From contig SVSR01000008.1 of the NCBI GenBank assembly GCA_015064205.1, positions 1-54,465 on the forward strand: DNA of 54,465 nt, given 5' to 3'. A program made the position numbers and the translations under genes. This DNA comes from Oscillospiraceae bacterium. GTDB taxonomy: Bacteria; Bacillota; Clostridia; Oscillospirales; CAG-272. The notes beneath the pieces are model-generated. The model searched no databases and was not told where the DNA came from. It worked only from the letters and a program-made list of their open reading frames with translations. Positions within the stretch are counted from its first letter, which is position 1; each line of letters begins with the position of its first letter. Shown here piece after piece: positions 17,328 through 25,112 of this stretch.

Positions 17328-18257
17328 TTAACCCTTTAAAATATTTCCAAAATAATCTGTTGCAGTCTTCATTTGTCTCATACAGCTTTTTGCATATTCG
17401 GTAAGCTCTTCACTGTTCCGGTTGCGCGCGATGTTTTCGGTTTCGATTCCGCAAAGGCACATATGGTATTTTGCGATAAGCGGATACGCAAGTCCTATTT
17501 CGCAAAATCCTAACATACCAATAATTGACTGTACAAGCTTTGCACGCTCAGGCTCTCTTTCATAGTTTTTGCCAAACCACGAATACAGCGCAGGATGAAA
17601 ATTGCACATTATTCCGCAATATCCGTCTGCACCGTTAAGTAAGCTTTCGAGAAGCGTCTGACAGTTTGCATTAAGAAGCTTAAAATCACTTCCCTTTAAC
17701 TGCCTGCATCTTTCTGCCATAATCTTCGTGTCACAGCACGTGTCCTTCATATAATAGAATCTGCCTGATTGCAAACAAAAGTCAAGTATCTTGGGTGTAA
17801 CAAGTCTTTTGTAGGGATACGGACACTCGTAAAGCCCGAGCTTAACGTCAGGCGGAAGAGCCTCTATAAGCTTTTTAGTATTGCTTATAAACACATCATC
17901 GCCCTCGTTGTTTATATCAAGGCGGTTGGTTATAAGTATAAGCGCGTCTGTTCCCGATTCAATTACTGCGCGAAGCTCTTGTACCTGATCTTCAAAGCTA
18001 TCGCTTGTATGTCCCGAGGATACGACGGTAAATTTTCTGCCGTGCTTTGCTTCAAGTTCCTTGGCACGCTTATACACTCTGCGGTTAAGCTCTGCCTTCT
18101 CTTCGGTCGAGAGATAGAATATCTCGCTTGACTGGCAGACTGAAAATATACCATCAAGGCCGTTTTCAAAATACCAATCGACGTATTTTTCGGCTGTTTC
18201 ATAATCTATGCTTCCGTCTTTTTTATACGGCGTTATCATAGTTGTGAAGTTTTCCAT
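17328..18257 (-). CDS. DapA/NanA-family (dihydrodipicolinate synthase-like) aldolase
   Basis: This 309-residue class I aldolase/lyase is of the DHDPS superfamily (TIM barrel). Lys171 in FYYMKDT is the Schiff-base lysine, and Tyr143 in LYECPYP matches the conserved tyrosine. The usual GTTGE motif at strand 2 is altered to CQSSE (41-45), so the carboxylate-binding site differs from true DapA or NanA. Likely substrates are keto-acid sugars such as N-acetylneuraminate or a 2-keto-3-deoxy acid, with pyruvate as partner product. AGAGGTG precedes the ATG. It is first in a two-gene unit with the sialidase-fold protein, and is divergent from an AraC regulator. Confidence 0.85.
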   Translation of the reverse strand: MENFTTMITPYKKDGSIDYETAEKYVDWYFENGLDGIFSVCQSSEIFYLSTEEKAELNRRVYKRAKELEAKHGRKFTVVSSGHTSDSFEDQVQELRAVIESGTDALILITNRLDINNEGDDVFISNTKKLIEALPPDVKLGLYECPYPYKRLVTPKILDFCLQSGRFYYMKDTCCDTKIMAERCRQLKGSDFKLLNANCQTLLESLLNGADGYCGIMCNFHPALYSWFGKNYEREPERAKLVQSIIGMLGFCEIGLAYPLIAKYHMCLCGIETENIARNRNSEELTEYAKSCMRQMKTATDYFGNILKG

Positions 18258-18280
18258 AAAATGCACCTCTTTTCACTTAA

Positions 18281-18379
18281 ATTATATCAGCCAGACTTCG
18301 ACACAACAATATCAAGCGCAGACACTTTTTTATATTTTCAGGACATTATATTGCAAATTAAGTCAAATAGTGTTATAGT
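18281..18379. promoter_or_regulatory. divergent promoters of the aldolase unit and second AraC regulator
   Basis: Leftward: TTGTTG (18304-18309), 17 bp, TATAAT (18281-18286) for the aldolase operon. Rightward: TTGCAA (18351-18356), 17 bp, TATAGT (18374-18379) for the AraC gene. The 40 bp between them is the likely regulator-binding space. Confidence 0.7.
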
Positions 18380-18400
18380 AAAAAAGAGGTGATGCATTAC

Positions 18401-19240
18401 GTGAAGATCATATATAAAGAACAGCCTGACTCTGTTCTTGAATCAGTAGGAATTGAAAACTGCTATCTAAAAATGCTCAAATTTGACAGGGATGCCAAAA
18501 ACATATCAAAAAAAGAGCACCATCACGCCGGATTTGAAATTCATATTATAAATAACGGACATCAGATATACAAGTCATACGGTAAAGAATACAAGCTTGA
18601 ACCCGAATGTTTTATAATAATACCGCCCGGTTTCAAGCATATTTGCGCCCACAGCGCTAAACATACGACAAAATTTTCAATAACGTTCAACACCAATGAA
18701 AAAAATAAATATTTTTCTTTGTTTTCAAACATAAACAAACCCGTTTTCGCCAAAGTACCGAAAGAGATCATTTCTTCGCTTGATTTCATTGTTAATAATT
18801 ATAAAAGCGGGGGCTTCATGTCTGAGTGTCTTGTAGAAAACCGGTTTTTTGAACTTATAATTATGCTTCTTGGCTTCTGTGGATTTACAGACATTTCCGA
18901 GCCTGAAAATGAGATCGGCGAGGACGTCCGTATTACTATGGCAAAACAATATATAAAAGATAATATCGAATCAAATCCAAAGGTTTCAGATGTTGCTTCG
19001 TACTGTTATTTGAGTGAAAAACAGCTTACAAGACTATTCAAAATAAGTGATGACATAACACCGCTAACATATATTCAAAAGCAAAAAATTTCACATATAG
19101 AAAAACTCATAGAAGATAACCGTTCTTTCCGTGAAATAAGTGAGATAATGAATTTTTCAAGCGAATACCATTTTAATTTGTTTTTCAAAAAATATGAAGG
19201 TATGCCGCCGGGCGAATACAGAAAAACACGTAAGCAATAA
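18401..19240 (+). CDS. AraC-family transcriptional regulator
   Basis: This 279-residue protein has an N-terminal cupin sensor domain (KKEHHHAGFEIHIINNGHQ) and a C-terminal AraC HTH (about 180-275) with VSDVASYCYLSEKQLTRLF and a degenerate second HTH ending MPPGEYRKTRKQ. The start is taken as GTG 18401, because AGAGGTGAT just upstream matches the Shine-Dalgarno consensus at good spacing, whereas the ATG at 18392 lies too close to it. Being divergent from the aldolase/sialidase-fold unit, it probably controls that operon. Confidence 0.9.
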   Translation: MKIIYKEQPDSVLESVGIENCYLKMLKFDRDAKNISKKEHHHAGFEIHIINNGHQIYKSYGKEYKLEPECFIIIPPGFKHICAHSAKHTTKFSITFNTNEKNKYFSLFSNINKPVFAKVPKEIISSLDFIVNNYKSGGFMSECLVENRFFELIIMLLGFCGFTDISEPENEIGEDVRITMAKQYIKDNIESNPKVSDVASYCYLSEKQLTRLFKISDDITPLTYIQKQKISHIEKLIEDNRSFREISEIMNFSSEYHFNLFFKKYEGMPPGEYRKTRKQ

Positions 19241-19280
19241 AAAATCCAGCATCATTAACACGCCGTTCATAATAATGTTG

Positions 19281-19320
19281 TATAATGTAAAAGTAAACAT
19301 TTCTCTGTCTGAAATGTTAC
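19281..19320 (+). promoter_or_regulatory. hflK -10 box with a downstream inverted repeat
   Basis: TATAAT at 19281-19286 lacks a good -35. Right after it, GTAAACATTTC (19293-19303) pairs with GAAATGTTAC (19311-19320) across a 7-nt loop, with one bulged A. The repeat covers the expected start site and could be an operator or a 5' stabilising hairpin. Confidence 0.45.
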
Positions 19321-19354
19321 ATATTTACAAAAAGCTCACGAAAGGAGCAACAGT

Positions 19355-20344
19355 ATGAATAATCCATTCGAAAAAGATTTTGCTGATAAAACTGTTAGAA
19401 AAATTTCTCCAAAAAACTTTTTCAGAACACTTATCTTTGCAGTCGTGATAATAGCAATACTTTCCCTTTTATCCACTTGCTGGTACACGGTTGATGAAAA
19501 AGAACAGGCAGTAATAATGACCTTTGGCAAGGTAACAGGCACAGCTGATGCAGGTATCCATTTCAAGCTCCCCTTTGGCATACAGACCGTTGAAAAGGTT
19601 CAGGTTAACGTATATCAGAAAATAGAGCTTGGCTACAGAAGTAACCCAAAAGGTAATGACTATGAGGTTATTGAAACCGAAAGCCGTATGATCACGGGCG
19701 ACTACAATATTGTAAATATTGATTTCTTTATAGAATACAAAGTATCTGACCCTGTTAAATATCTGTTCGCTTCAGAGTCCCCTGAGCTTGTACTTAAAAA
19801 TCTCGTTCAGAGCCAGATACGAAACGTTGTAGGCTCGTCCACGGTTGACAGTGTACTTACAGACGGAAAAGCCGATATTCAGAGTCAGATAAAAACACTC
19901 ACCACAGAGGTTCTTGAACAGTACGATATCGGCCTTATACTTACGGACGTCAAGATTCAGGACAGCGAACCGCCTACAGAATCTGTAATCGAAGCATTCA
20001 AGGCCGTTGAAACTGCAAAGCAGGGCGCCGAAACTGCTATAAACCAAGCTAAAGCTTACGAAAACTCAGAGCTCCCCAAAGCGCAGGCTGAGGCTGATAA
20101 GCTTATTCAGAATGCCGAATATCTCAAGCAGAACCGCATAAATGATGCGACAAAGATTGTTGCAAAATTCAACGCAATGTACGAGGAATATGCGAAAAAT
20201 CCAGACATTACGCGTACAAGAATGTATTACGAAATGATAACAGAAGCACTTCCGGGAGTCAAGCTTTATATAGACACCTCAGACGGCTCAACACAAAAGC
20301 TATTGCCGCTTGAGAACTTCACCGGCAGTACTACTGCAAACTGA
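19355..20344 (+). CDS. hflK: HflK-like SPFH-domain membrane protein
   Basis: This 329-residue protein has an N-terminal cytosolic tail, one membrane helix (about 27-45) and an SPFH/band-7 domain (about 45-230) starting at YTVDEKEQAVIMTFGKV. It is followed by an Ala/Glu/Lys-rich coiled coil. HflK and HflC assemble a membrane microdomain that sequesters and modulates the FtsH protease. AAAGGAGC precedes the ATG. It heads an hflK-hflC-lipoprotein unit with an 18-bp gap to hflC. FtsH is not nearby. Confidence 0.9.
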   Translation: MNNPFEKDFADKTVRKISPKNFFRTLIFAVVIIAILSLLSTCWYTVDEKEQAVIMTFGKVTGTADAGIHFKLPFGIQTVEKVQVNVYQKIELGYRSNPKGNDYEVIETESRMITGDYNIVNIDFFIEYKVSDPVKYLFASESPELVLKNLVQSQIRNVVGSSTVDSVLTDGKADIQSQIKTLTTEVLEQYDIGLILTDVKIQDSEPPTESVIEAFKAVETAKQGAETAINQAKAYENSELPKAQAEADKLIQNAEYLKQNRINDATKIVAKFNAMYEEYAKNPDITRTRMYYEMITEALPGVKLYIDTSDGSTQKLLPLENFTGSTTAN

Positions 20345-20362
20345 GAAAGGGGGAAGTTATCA

Positions 20363-21259
20363 ATGTTAAAGAAAATCAAAACCTTTTTCACATCAACAGC
20401 AATAATTGCTGTAATTGCACTTGTTTTGTTTATCGCTGCAACCGGCTCTCTTTACACAGTTGCCGAAAACGAATACGCCTGCGTATTCCGTTTTTCAAAA
20501 ATCGTTGACACCGTAGACACCCCCGGCCTTCATTTCAAGATTCCCTTTATTGATACTACCGTAAAATTCCCCAATACCACTCTGCTCTACGATATACCGC
20601 CATCCGAGGTACTTACCTCCGACAAAAAGAGTATGACTGTTGACTGTTACATCCTCTGGAAAATAACAGATCCGCAGGTATTCTATCAGACACTCGGGAC
20701 TATCGGAGACGCAAAAGCAAGACTTAACAATCTCACATATAACTCACTCAAAAACCTTATGGGTAAGCTTGAGCAGAACGATATCATAAATGAAGACGAT
20801 GCTTCAGAACGTAATGACATTTACGCCAACATTAAGACAGAGGTTGGCTCAATCACTGACACTTACGGCATTGACGTTATCGACATAAAAATCAAGCGCT
20901 TCGACCTTCCCGAAGACAATGCGCAGGCTGTATACTCACGTATGATTTCTGACCGTAATCAGATAGCTGAAAAATACATCGCCGACGGTGAATATGAAGC
21001 GTCTATAATCAGAAACAATGTTGACAAGGAAGTTAACATAATCGTATCAAATGCCGAAGCTGAGGCTGCAAGACTTGTTGCCGAGGGTGAAAGCGAATAT
21101 ATGAGAATGCTCGCAGAAGCGTATTCCACACCGGACAAGAAAAATTTTTATGAATTTATGAGCGGACTTGACGCACTTAAGGCTTCCCTCACAGACGGCG
21201 AAAAAACCGTTATAATAGGCAAGGATTCCAAGCTTGGCAAACTGCTTATCGGTAACTGA
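20363..21259 (+). CDS. hflC: HflC-like SPFH-domain membrane protein
   Basis: This 298-residue partner of HflK has a membrane helix at about 10-30 and a band-7 domain beginning YTVAENEYACVFRFSKIV. The HflC-specific region LNNLTYNSLKNLMGK and the motif DIKIKRFDLP are visible, followed by a charged coiled coil (SRMISDRNQIAEKYIADGE). It forms the HflKC cage with the upstream gene product. AAAGGGGGAAG precedes the ATG. Confidence 0.92.
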   Translation: MLKKIKTFFTSTAIIAVIALVLFIAATGSLYTVAENEYACVFRFSKIVDTVDTPGLHFKIPFIDTTVKFPNTTLLYDIPPSEVLTSDKKSMTVDCYILWKITDPQVFYQTLGTIGDAKARLNNLTYNSLKNLMGKLEQNDIINEDDASERNDIYANIKTEVGSITDTYGIDVIDIKIKRFDLPEDNAQAVYSRMISDRNQIAEKYIADGEYEASIIRNNVDKEVNIIVSNAEAEAARLVAEGESEYMRMLAEAYSTPDKKNFYEFMSGLDALKASLTDGEKTVIIGKDSKLGKLLIGN

Positions 21260-21276
21260 AAATACAGGAGATTTAT

Positions 21277-21804
21277 ATGAAAAAGATAATAGCAATAATT
21301 TTGTGCACTCTTTCACTTCTTCTCTGCGCGTGTGGCACAGATGCAAATAACGAAGCCGCTGCAGAAGAGGCCAAGGCTTTTCTTTCAAGCCAGCTTGAAA
21401 CGTTTAAGAATGCAAGCAAGACCGACGTTGACGAGGTTCTTGAAGGCTCAATGGAAAACTTAAACGGTGTTGACGTTTCGCTTTACTATAAGCATTTAGA
21501 CTATGAGATCGGCAAATGCAGCGCAACCGATAACACTGCAAAAATTGAGATTAATATAAAGAATCTTGATTTCGGAACGCTTATGGAAGACTATTACGAA
21601 GAACTCGTTCCCTATATGCTCAGCAGTTACTATGAACCTGAGAAGCCTGGCGAGATATTCGCAGAACTTGTTAACTCAGGTAATTATAAGATACTTGAAA
21701 ACAACGCTGTTATTGAGCTTACAAAGAAAGACGGAAAATGGTCTGTTAACGATCCCGAAGCATTTGCAATTGCGCTTATGCCCGGCGTTGACCCTATATT
21801 CTGA
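21277..21804 (+). CDS. small secreted lipoprotein, unknown function
   Basis: This 175-residue protein has a lipoprotein signal peptide (MKKIIAIILCTLSLLLCACG) with lipid attachment predicted at Cys19. The mature part is acidic, mixed alpha/beta, and ends with a strand rich in ELTKKDGKWSVND, as in DUF4878/DUF5105-like lipoproteins that adopt an NTF2-type fold; this assignment is tentative. It is encoded 17 bp after hflC and followed by a strong terminator, so it is the last gene of the hflKC unit. Confidence 0.75.
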   Translation: MKKIIAIILCTLSLLLCACGTDANNEAAAEEAKAFLSSQLETFKNASKTDVDEVLEGSMENLNGVDVSLYYKHLDYEIGKCSATDNTAKIEINIKNLDFGTLMEDYYEELVPYMLSSYYEPEKPGEIFAELVNSGNYKILENNAVIELTKKDGKWSVNDPEAFAIALMPGVDPIF

Positions 21805-21812
21805 AACAAAAA

Positions 21813-21836
21813 ACGAGCCGTTAAGGCTCGTTTTTT
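21813..21836. terminator. bidirectional terminator
   Basis: ACGAGCC / GGCTCGT with a 5-nt loop is flanked by A and T runs on both sides, between the convergent lipoprotein and DMT transporter genes. Confidence 0.93.
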
Positions 21837-21837
21837 G

Positions 21838-22698
21838 TTATGCCTTGCGGCGGTCTCTCATTACACACCATATCAGCACGTTTGATATTACGATAACTCC
21901 TCCAATAAAAGACCATATACTTGGAATCTCATGATATATGAGCGCCACCCATACAGGATTTAAAAGCGGTTCAAGCACGGTTACAAGTGTGCTTGCAAGC
22001 GCCGGGCAGTGCGGCCCTGCTATCGCCACGATCGTGTACGGTATACCAAGCTGAACTATTCCAAGTATCAGAAGAAGTCCTATTGTTTGTGTATCAAAAG
22101 TATTCCGGGTAAAGAAGACAAACGGTATTCCTATAAGAGCCGTCAGAAGCTGGCCCTGTAAGATTCCGTTTATACTCGTAGTTTCATCAGAATCTCCAAC
22201 AACGATGAAAACGGCGGCAAAGCCTATACCGGAAATTACGGCGATAATATCGCCTATTATATTTCCGCTACCAATACTGTCAAAGAAGAATATCAAAATC
22301 CCGACAAACGTTATCGCAACGCATATCACGTCGTTCAAGCGAGAACGAAGCTTCTTGAAAAACGACTGGTATAAAAGTACGAACACGGGCGCTGTATACT
22401 GAAGCACTATCGCGTTTGCAGAACTTGTCAGCTTATTTGCACCGACAAAGCAGAAAAATGTAAGCGCAAGCCAGAAGGCGTTAAGAATCGTTGTTTTGTT
22501 TATCACAAACTTCTTTTTTGTTAAAAGCATATAAACGAGCACGGTTAGCGCTGAAATAAAACTTCGCACACCGGCTATAACGAAACTATTGCAGTTTATG
22601 TATTTAAAAATAACTCCTGCAATACTCCACATAACAGATACAAGAGTCATCCACAGTATTGCACTGCGAGTACTCATTTCTGATTTTGAAACACTCAT
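21838..22698 (-). CDS. DMT-superfamily (EamA) transporter
   Basis: This 286-residue membrane protein has ten hydrophobic segments arranged as two EamA repeats (residues about 15-140 and 150-280). Typical features are NAFWLALTFFCFVGANKLTSSANAIVLQYTAPVF split over helices 3-4, and LEPLLNPVWVALIYHEIPS near the end. Members export amino acids or metabolites; the substrate is unknown. AAAGGTC precedes the ATG. The promoter at 22735-22763 suggests it is monocistronic. Confidence 0.9.
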   Translation of the reverse strand: MSVSKSEMSTRSAILWMTLVSVMWSIAGVIFKYINCNSFVIAGVRSFISALTVLVYMLLTKKKFVINKTTILNAFWLALTFFCFVGANKLTSSANAIVLQYTAPVFVLLYQSFFKKLRSRLNDVICVAITFVGILIFFFDSIGSGNIIGDIIAVISGIGFAAVFIVVGDSDETTSINGILQGQLLTALIGIPFVFFTRNTFDTQTIGLLLILGIVQLGIPYTIVAIAGPHCPALASTLVTVLEPLLNPVWVALIYHEIPSIWSFIGGVIVISNVLIWCVMRDRRKA

Positions 22699-22734
22699 TT
22701 TATCTGACCTTTCGTCATAATAATTAACGAGAAA

Positions 22735-22763
22735 ATTATAGCAAAGTTATTATTAAAAGTCAA
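22735..22763 (-). promoter_or_regulatory. sigma-A promoter of the DMT transporter
   Basis: TTGACT (22758-22763), 17 bp, TATAAT (22735-22740) on the minus strand, 36 bp upstream of the ATG. Confidence 0.8.
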
Positions 22764-22800
22764 TGAAATGTAAATAAATTTGCAAAGTTGATAATTTTAC

Positions 22801-22829
22801 TTGAACTTAGGTTTTATTTGTGATAAACT
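22801..22829 (+). promoter_or_regulatory. promoter of the DUF1385 gene
   Basis: TTGAAC (22801-22806), 17 bp, TAAACT (22824-22829), 36 bp ahead of the TTG start. Confidence 0.55.
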
Positions 22830-22865
22830 GTTATAGATAATGATAATTATGAAAGGATAATAAGA

Positions 22866-23834
22866 TTGAAAGAAAACGATATAATATGCGCTCGTAAAAA
22901 AACCTCTATCGGCGGTCAGGCGCTTATAGAGGGTATCATGATGCGCGGCCCGAAAAAGACTGCTATGGCCGTCAGACACACAAGCGGCGAAATAGTTATC
23001 AAAGAATGGGAAACGGGAAACAAGAGAGTTCCTTCTATTCTCAAACTTCCGATAATCCGCGGTGTATACAACTTTATAATGTCTATGAAGCTTGGATACA
23101 AATGCCTAATGGAGTCTGCTGAGCTTAGCGGCATCGAAGAGGAAGAAAATAAAAGCGGCGAAGATTTAAGCGAAGAAGAGGCTGAGGCTAAAAAGAAAAA
23201 AGAAAGCATTTTCATGAATATTCTCACTGTCGTCGCGTCTGTTATCGGTGTTGCTCTTGCGCTCGTTTTATTCATGTATCTGCCCGCTCAGATCTTCTCA
23301 TGGCTTGTTAAAGCATTTCCCATGCTTGAAGGAAGATTTATGAGAAGCTTGTTTGAAGGTCTGCTTCGTATAATAATATTTATTTTATATATGTACCTCG
23401 TATCTCTGATGAAGGACATCAGGCGTACGTTTATGTACCACGGCGCTGAGCACAAAACGATATTCTGCTATGAGGCGGGCCTTGAGCTTACCGTTGAAAA
23501 CGTACGTAAAATGAACAAGTTCCACCCCAGATGCGGAACGTCGTTTATGATACTTATGCTTATCGTGGGAATAATCATTTCCATGTTCATAACCGTAACA
23601 AACCCAATATTCAGAACAGTTATCAAGCTTTGTCTCTTGCCGCTGACGGTGGGCATCGGATACGAGCTTATCAAAATCGCAGGAAGACACGACAATGCTT
23701 TTACAAGGCTTATATCTCTTCCCGGGGTATGGCTTCAGCACATATCTGTGCTTGAACCCGACGACTCTATGATAGAGTGTGCAATCGAAGCAGTAAAGCT
23801 TGTTATTCCAAATGATGGCAGCGACAACTGGTAA
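22866..23834 (+). CDS. DUF1385 membrane protein (YqhQ-like)
   Basis: This 322-residue protein is of the DUF1385/YqhQ family, widely conserved in Firmicutes and of uncertain function. The signatures are GGQALIEGIMMRGP near residue 20, YHGAEHKTIFCYEAG (about 195-210) and HPRCGTSFM (about 222-230). Four to five hydrophobic segments flank these His/Cys motifs. An insert (about 95-115) is rich in Glu and Lys. The start is TTG at 22866 with GAAAGGAT upstream. Confidence 0.9.
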   Translation: MKENDIICARKKTSIGGQALIEGIMMRGPKKTAMAVRHTSGEIVIKEWETGNKRVPSILKLPIIRGVYNFIMSMKLGYKCLMESAELSGIEEEENKSGEDLSEEEAEAKKKKESIFMNILTVVASVIGVALALVLFMYLPAQIFSWLVKAFPMLEGRFMRSLFEGLLRIIIFILYMYLVSLMKDIRRTFMYHGAEHKTIFCYEAGLELTVENVRKMNKFHPRCGTSFMILMLIVGIIISMFITVTNPIFRTVIKLCLLPLTVGIGYELIKIAGRHDNAFTRLISLPGVWLQHISVLEPDDSMIECAIEAVKLVIPNDGSDNW

Positions 23835-23841
23835 ATAAAAG

Positions 23842-23873
23842 AACTCCCGAAAACAAATGTTTTCGGGAGTTTT
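23842..23873. terminator. bidirectional terminator
   Basis: A perfect 13-bp stem, AACTCCCGAAAAC / GTTTTCGGGAGTT, with a 4-nt loop. It can end the DUF1385 gene from the left and the small peptide gene from the right. Confidence 0.92.
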
Positions 23874-23888
23874 AATTATTATGTACTT

Positions 23889-23987
23889 TTAAGCTACCGT
23901 TGAAAAAATCCCTGTTGCAAAAATACCCGTACAAAGCAGACATATTGAAATGACAAATGACAGTATGCACAAGCCGTACTTCTTCAT
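23889..23987 (-). CDS. 32-residue hydrophobic peptide
   Basis: This short gene encodes a Lys-Lys-Tyr start followed by one long hydrophobic stretch with three cysteines (positions 7, 16, 19) and a small-residue C-terminus (FATGIFSTVA). It would form a single membrane helix or an uncleaved signal-like peptide. It is well supported for its size: GAAAGGATAGAAGAT precedes the ATG, a perfect consensus promoter (24023-24051) drives it, and a strong terminator follows 16 bp after the stop. Function is unknown; a type I toxin, a membrane regulator or a peptide signal are possible. Confidence 0.7.
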   Translation of the reverse strand: MKKYGLCILSFVISICLLCTGIFATGIFSTVA

Positions 23988-24022
23988 ATCTTCTATCCTT
24001 TCATTTAACACAAACTTCGTGT

Positions 24023-24051
24023 ATTATATCAAAAAAATACGGATATGTCAA
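24023..24051 (-). promoter_or_regulatory. perfect sigma-A promoter of the 32-residue peptide gene
   Basis: TTGACA (24046-24051), 17 bp, TATAAT (24023-24028) on the minus strand, directly after the ksgA stop codon. The predicted start near 24016 leaves a leader of about 29 nt. Confidence 0.9.
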
Positions 24052-24066
24052 TATCTTTTGAAAAAT

Positions 24067-24936
24067 TTATTTTTTCTTCATTTCATGTAGTTTATCAGCT
24101 ATTTTTGCATAATCTTCAATTCCGAGCGCTTCGCCTCGGATACTGACATTATAGCCTGATGCTTCGATAATTCCCGCAATAGTCTGACGGTCAAATTCCC
24201 CGAACTCACTTGCAAGAGAATTGGAAAGCGTTTTTCTGCGCTGTGCAAACGCGCCCTTTATAACACGGAAAAATATTTTCGTATCCATAACATCGATCGG
24301 CGGCTCATCATAAAGCTTTATGCGCATAACTGCAGAATCGACCTTTGGCATCGGCATAAAGCAGCCGGCGGGAACCGAAAAGAGTTTCTTAACGCTTCCA
24401 TAATATGAAACAGAAGCGGTTATCGCACCGTAGTCTGAATCTCCCGGCTTACTGCAAAGTCTCGCTACAACCTCTTTCTGAATCATAACGGTTATATAAT
24501 CAAACTTTGCTCGTGACTCAAGCAGATGCATGATAGCCGGAGTTGTTATATAGTACGGAAGATTTGCACATACCGAAAAGTGCATACCCTCAAACTCTTT
24601 TTCGCAAAGCTCTTTTATATCAAGCTTCATGACGTCTGCAGATATGATCTTAACGTTGTCAAATTCCGAAAGCGTATATTCAAGAGCAGGAATAAGCGTT
24701 GCGTCTATTTCTATCGCAACTACTTTTTTGTACCTTTTAGCAAGCTCATAAGTGAGCGTGCCGATACCCGGGCCTATTTCAAGGATGCCGCTTTCAAAAT
24801 TGCCGTCGGTGCACTCGTCTGCGATACGCTCGGGTACAGAAGCGTTTATAAGAAAATTCTGCCCGAATTTCTTTTTGAAATTCAGGTTGTACTCATTCAT
24901 TATTTGTTTTACGGTATTTATATCGGTAAGTCGCAT
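24067..24936 (-). CDS. ksgA: 16S rRNA dimethyladenosine transferase KsgA/RsmA
   Basis: This 289-residue SAM-dependent methyltransferase dimethylates A1518 and A1519 of 16S rRNA during small-subunit maturation. The hallmarks are KKKFGQNFLIN at the N-terminus, SAM motif I ILEIGPGIGTLT, and motif IV NLPYYITTP. The C-terminal domain contains KGAFAQRRKTLSNSL. The start at 24936 has CGGAGAAA upstream and gives the family's usual N-terminus; longer in-frame starts lack a ribosome site. Loss of this enzyme is known to confer kasugamycin resistance. Confidence 0.96.
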   Translation of the reverse strand: MRLTDINTVKQIMNEYNLNFKKKFGQNFLINASVPERIADECTDGNFESGILEIGPGIGTLTYELAKRYKKVVAIEIDATLIPALEYTLSEFDNVKIISADVMKLDIKELCEKEFEGMHFSVCANLPYYITTPAIMHLLESRAKFDYITVMIQKEVVARLCSKPGDSDYGAITASVSYYGSVKKLFSVPAGCFMPMPKVDSAVMRIKLYDEPPIDVMDTKIFFRVIKGAFAQRRKTLSNSLASEFGEFDRQTIAGIIEASGYNVSIRGEALGIEDYAKIADKLHEMKKK

Positions 24937-24966
24937 ATTTTTCTCCGTATGTGTATTTTCTAGTAC

Positions 24967-24995
24967 ATTGTACCACAATTATACATAAAACGCAA
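24967..24995 (-). promoter_or_regulatory. ksgA promoter
   Basis: TTGCGT (24990-24995), 17 bp, TACAAT (24967-24972) on the minus strand, 30 bp before the ksgA ATG. Confidence 0.7.
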
Positions 24996-25024
24996 GTCTC
25001 TTTTATTTTTATACTTATCTATAC

Positions 25025-25052
25025 TTGCAATTTTAAAAAAATGTGGTATAAT
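25025..25052 (+). promoter_or_regulatory. promoter of the OPT transporter unit
   Basis: TTGCAA (25025-25030), 16 bp, TATAAT (25047-25052), 60 bp ahead of the OPT ATG. Confidence 0.75.
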
Positions 25053-25112
25053 AGTATGGATTGTTGCAAATTGTAGCATTTTAATATTATACAGACAGAA
25101 AGGTTTTTCAAC

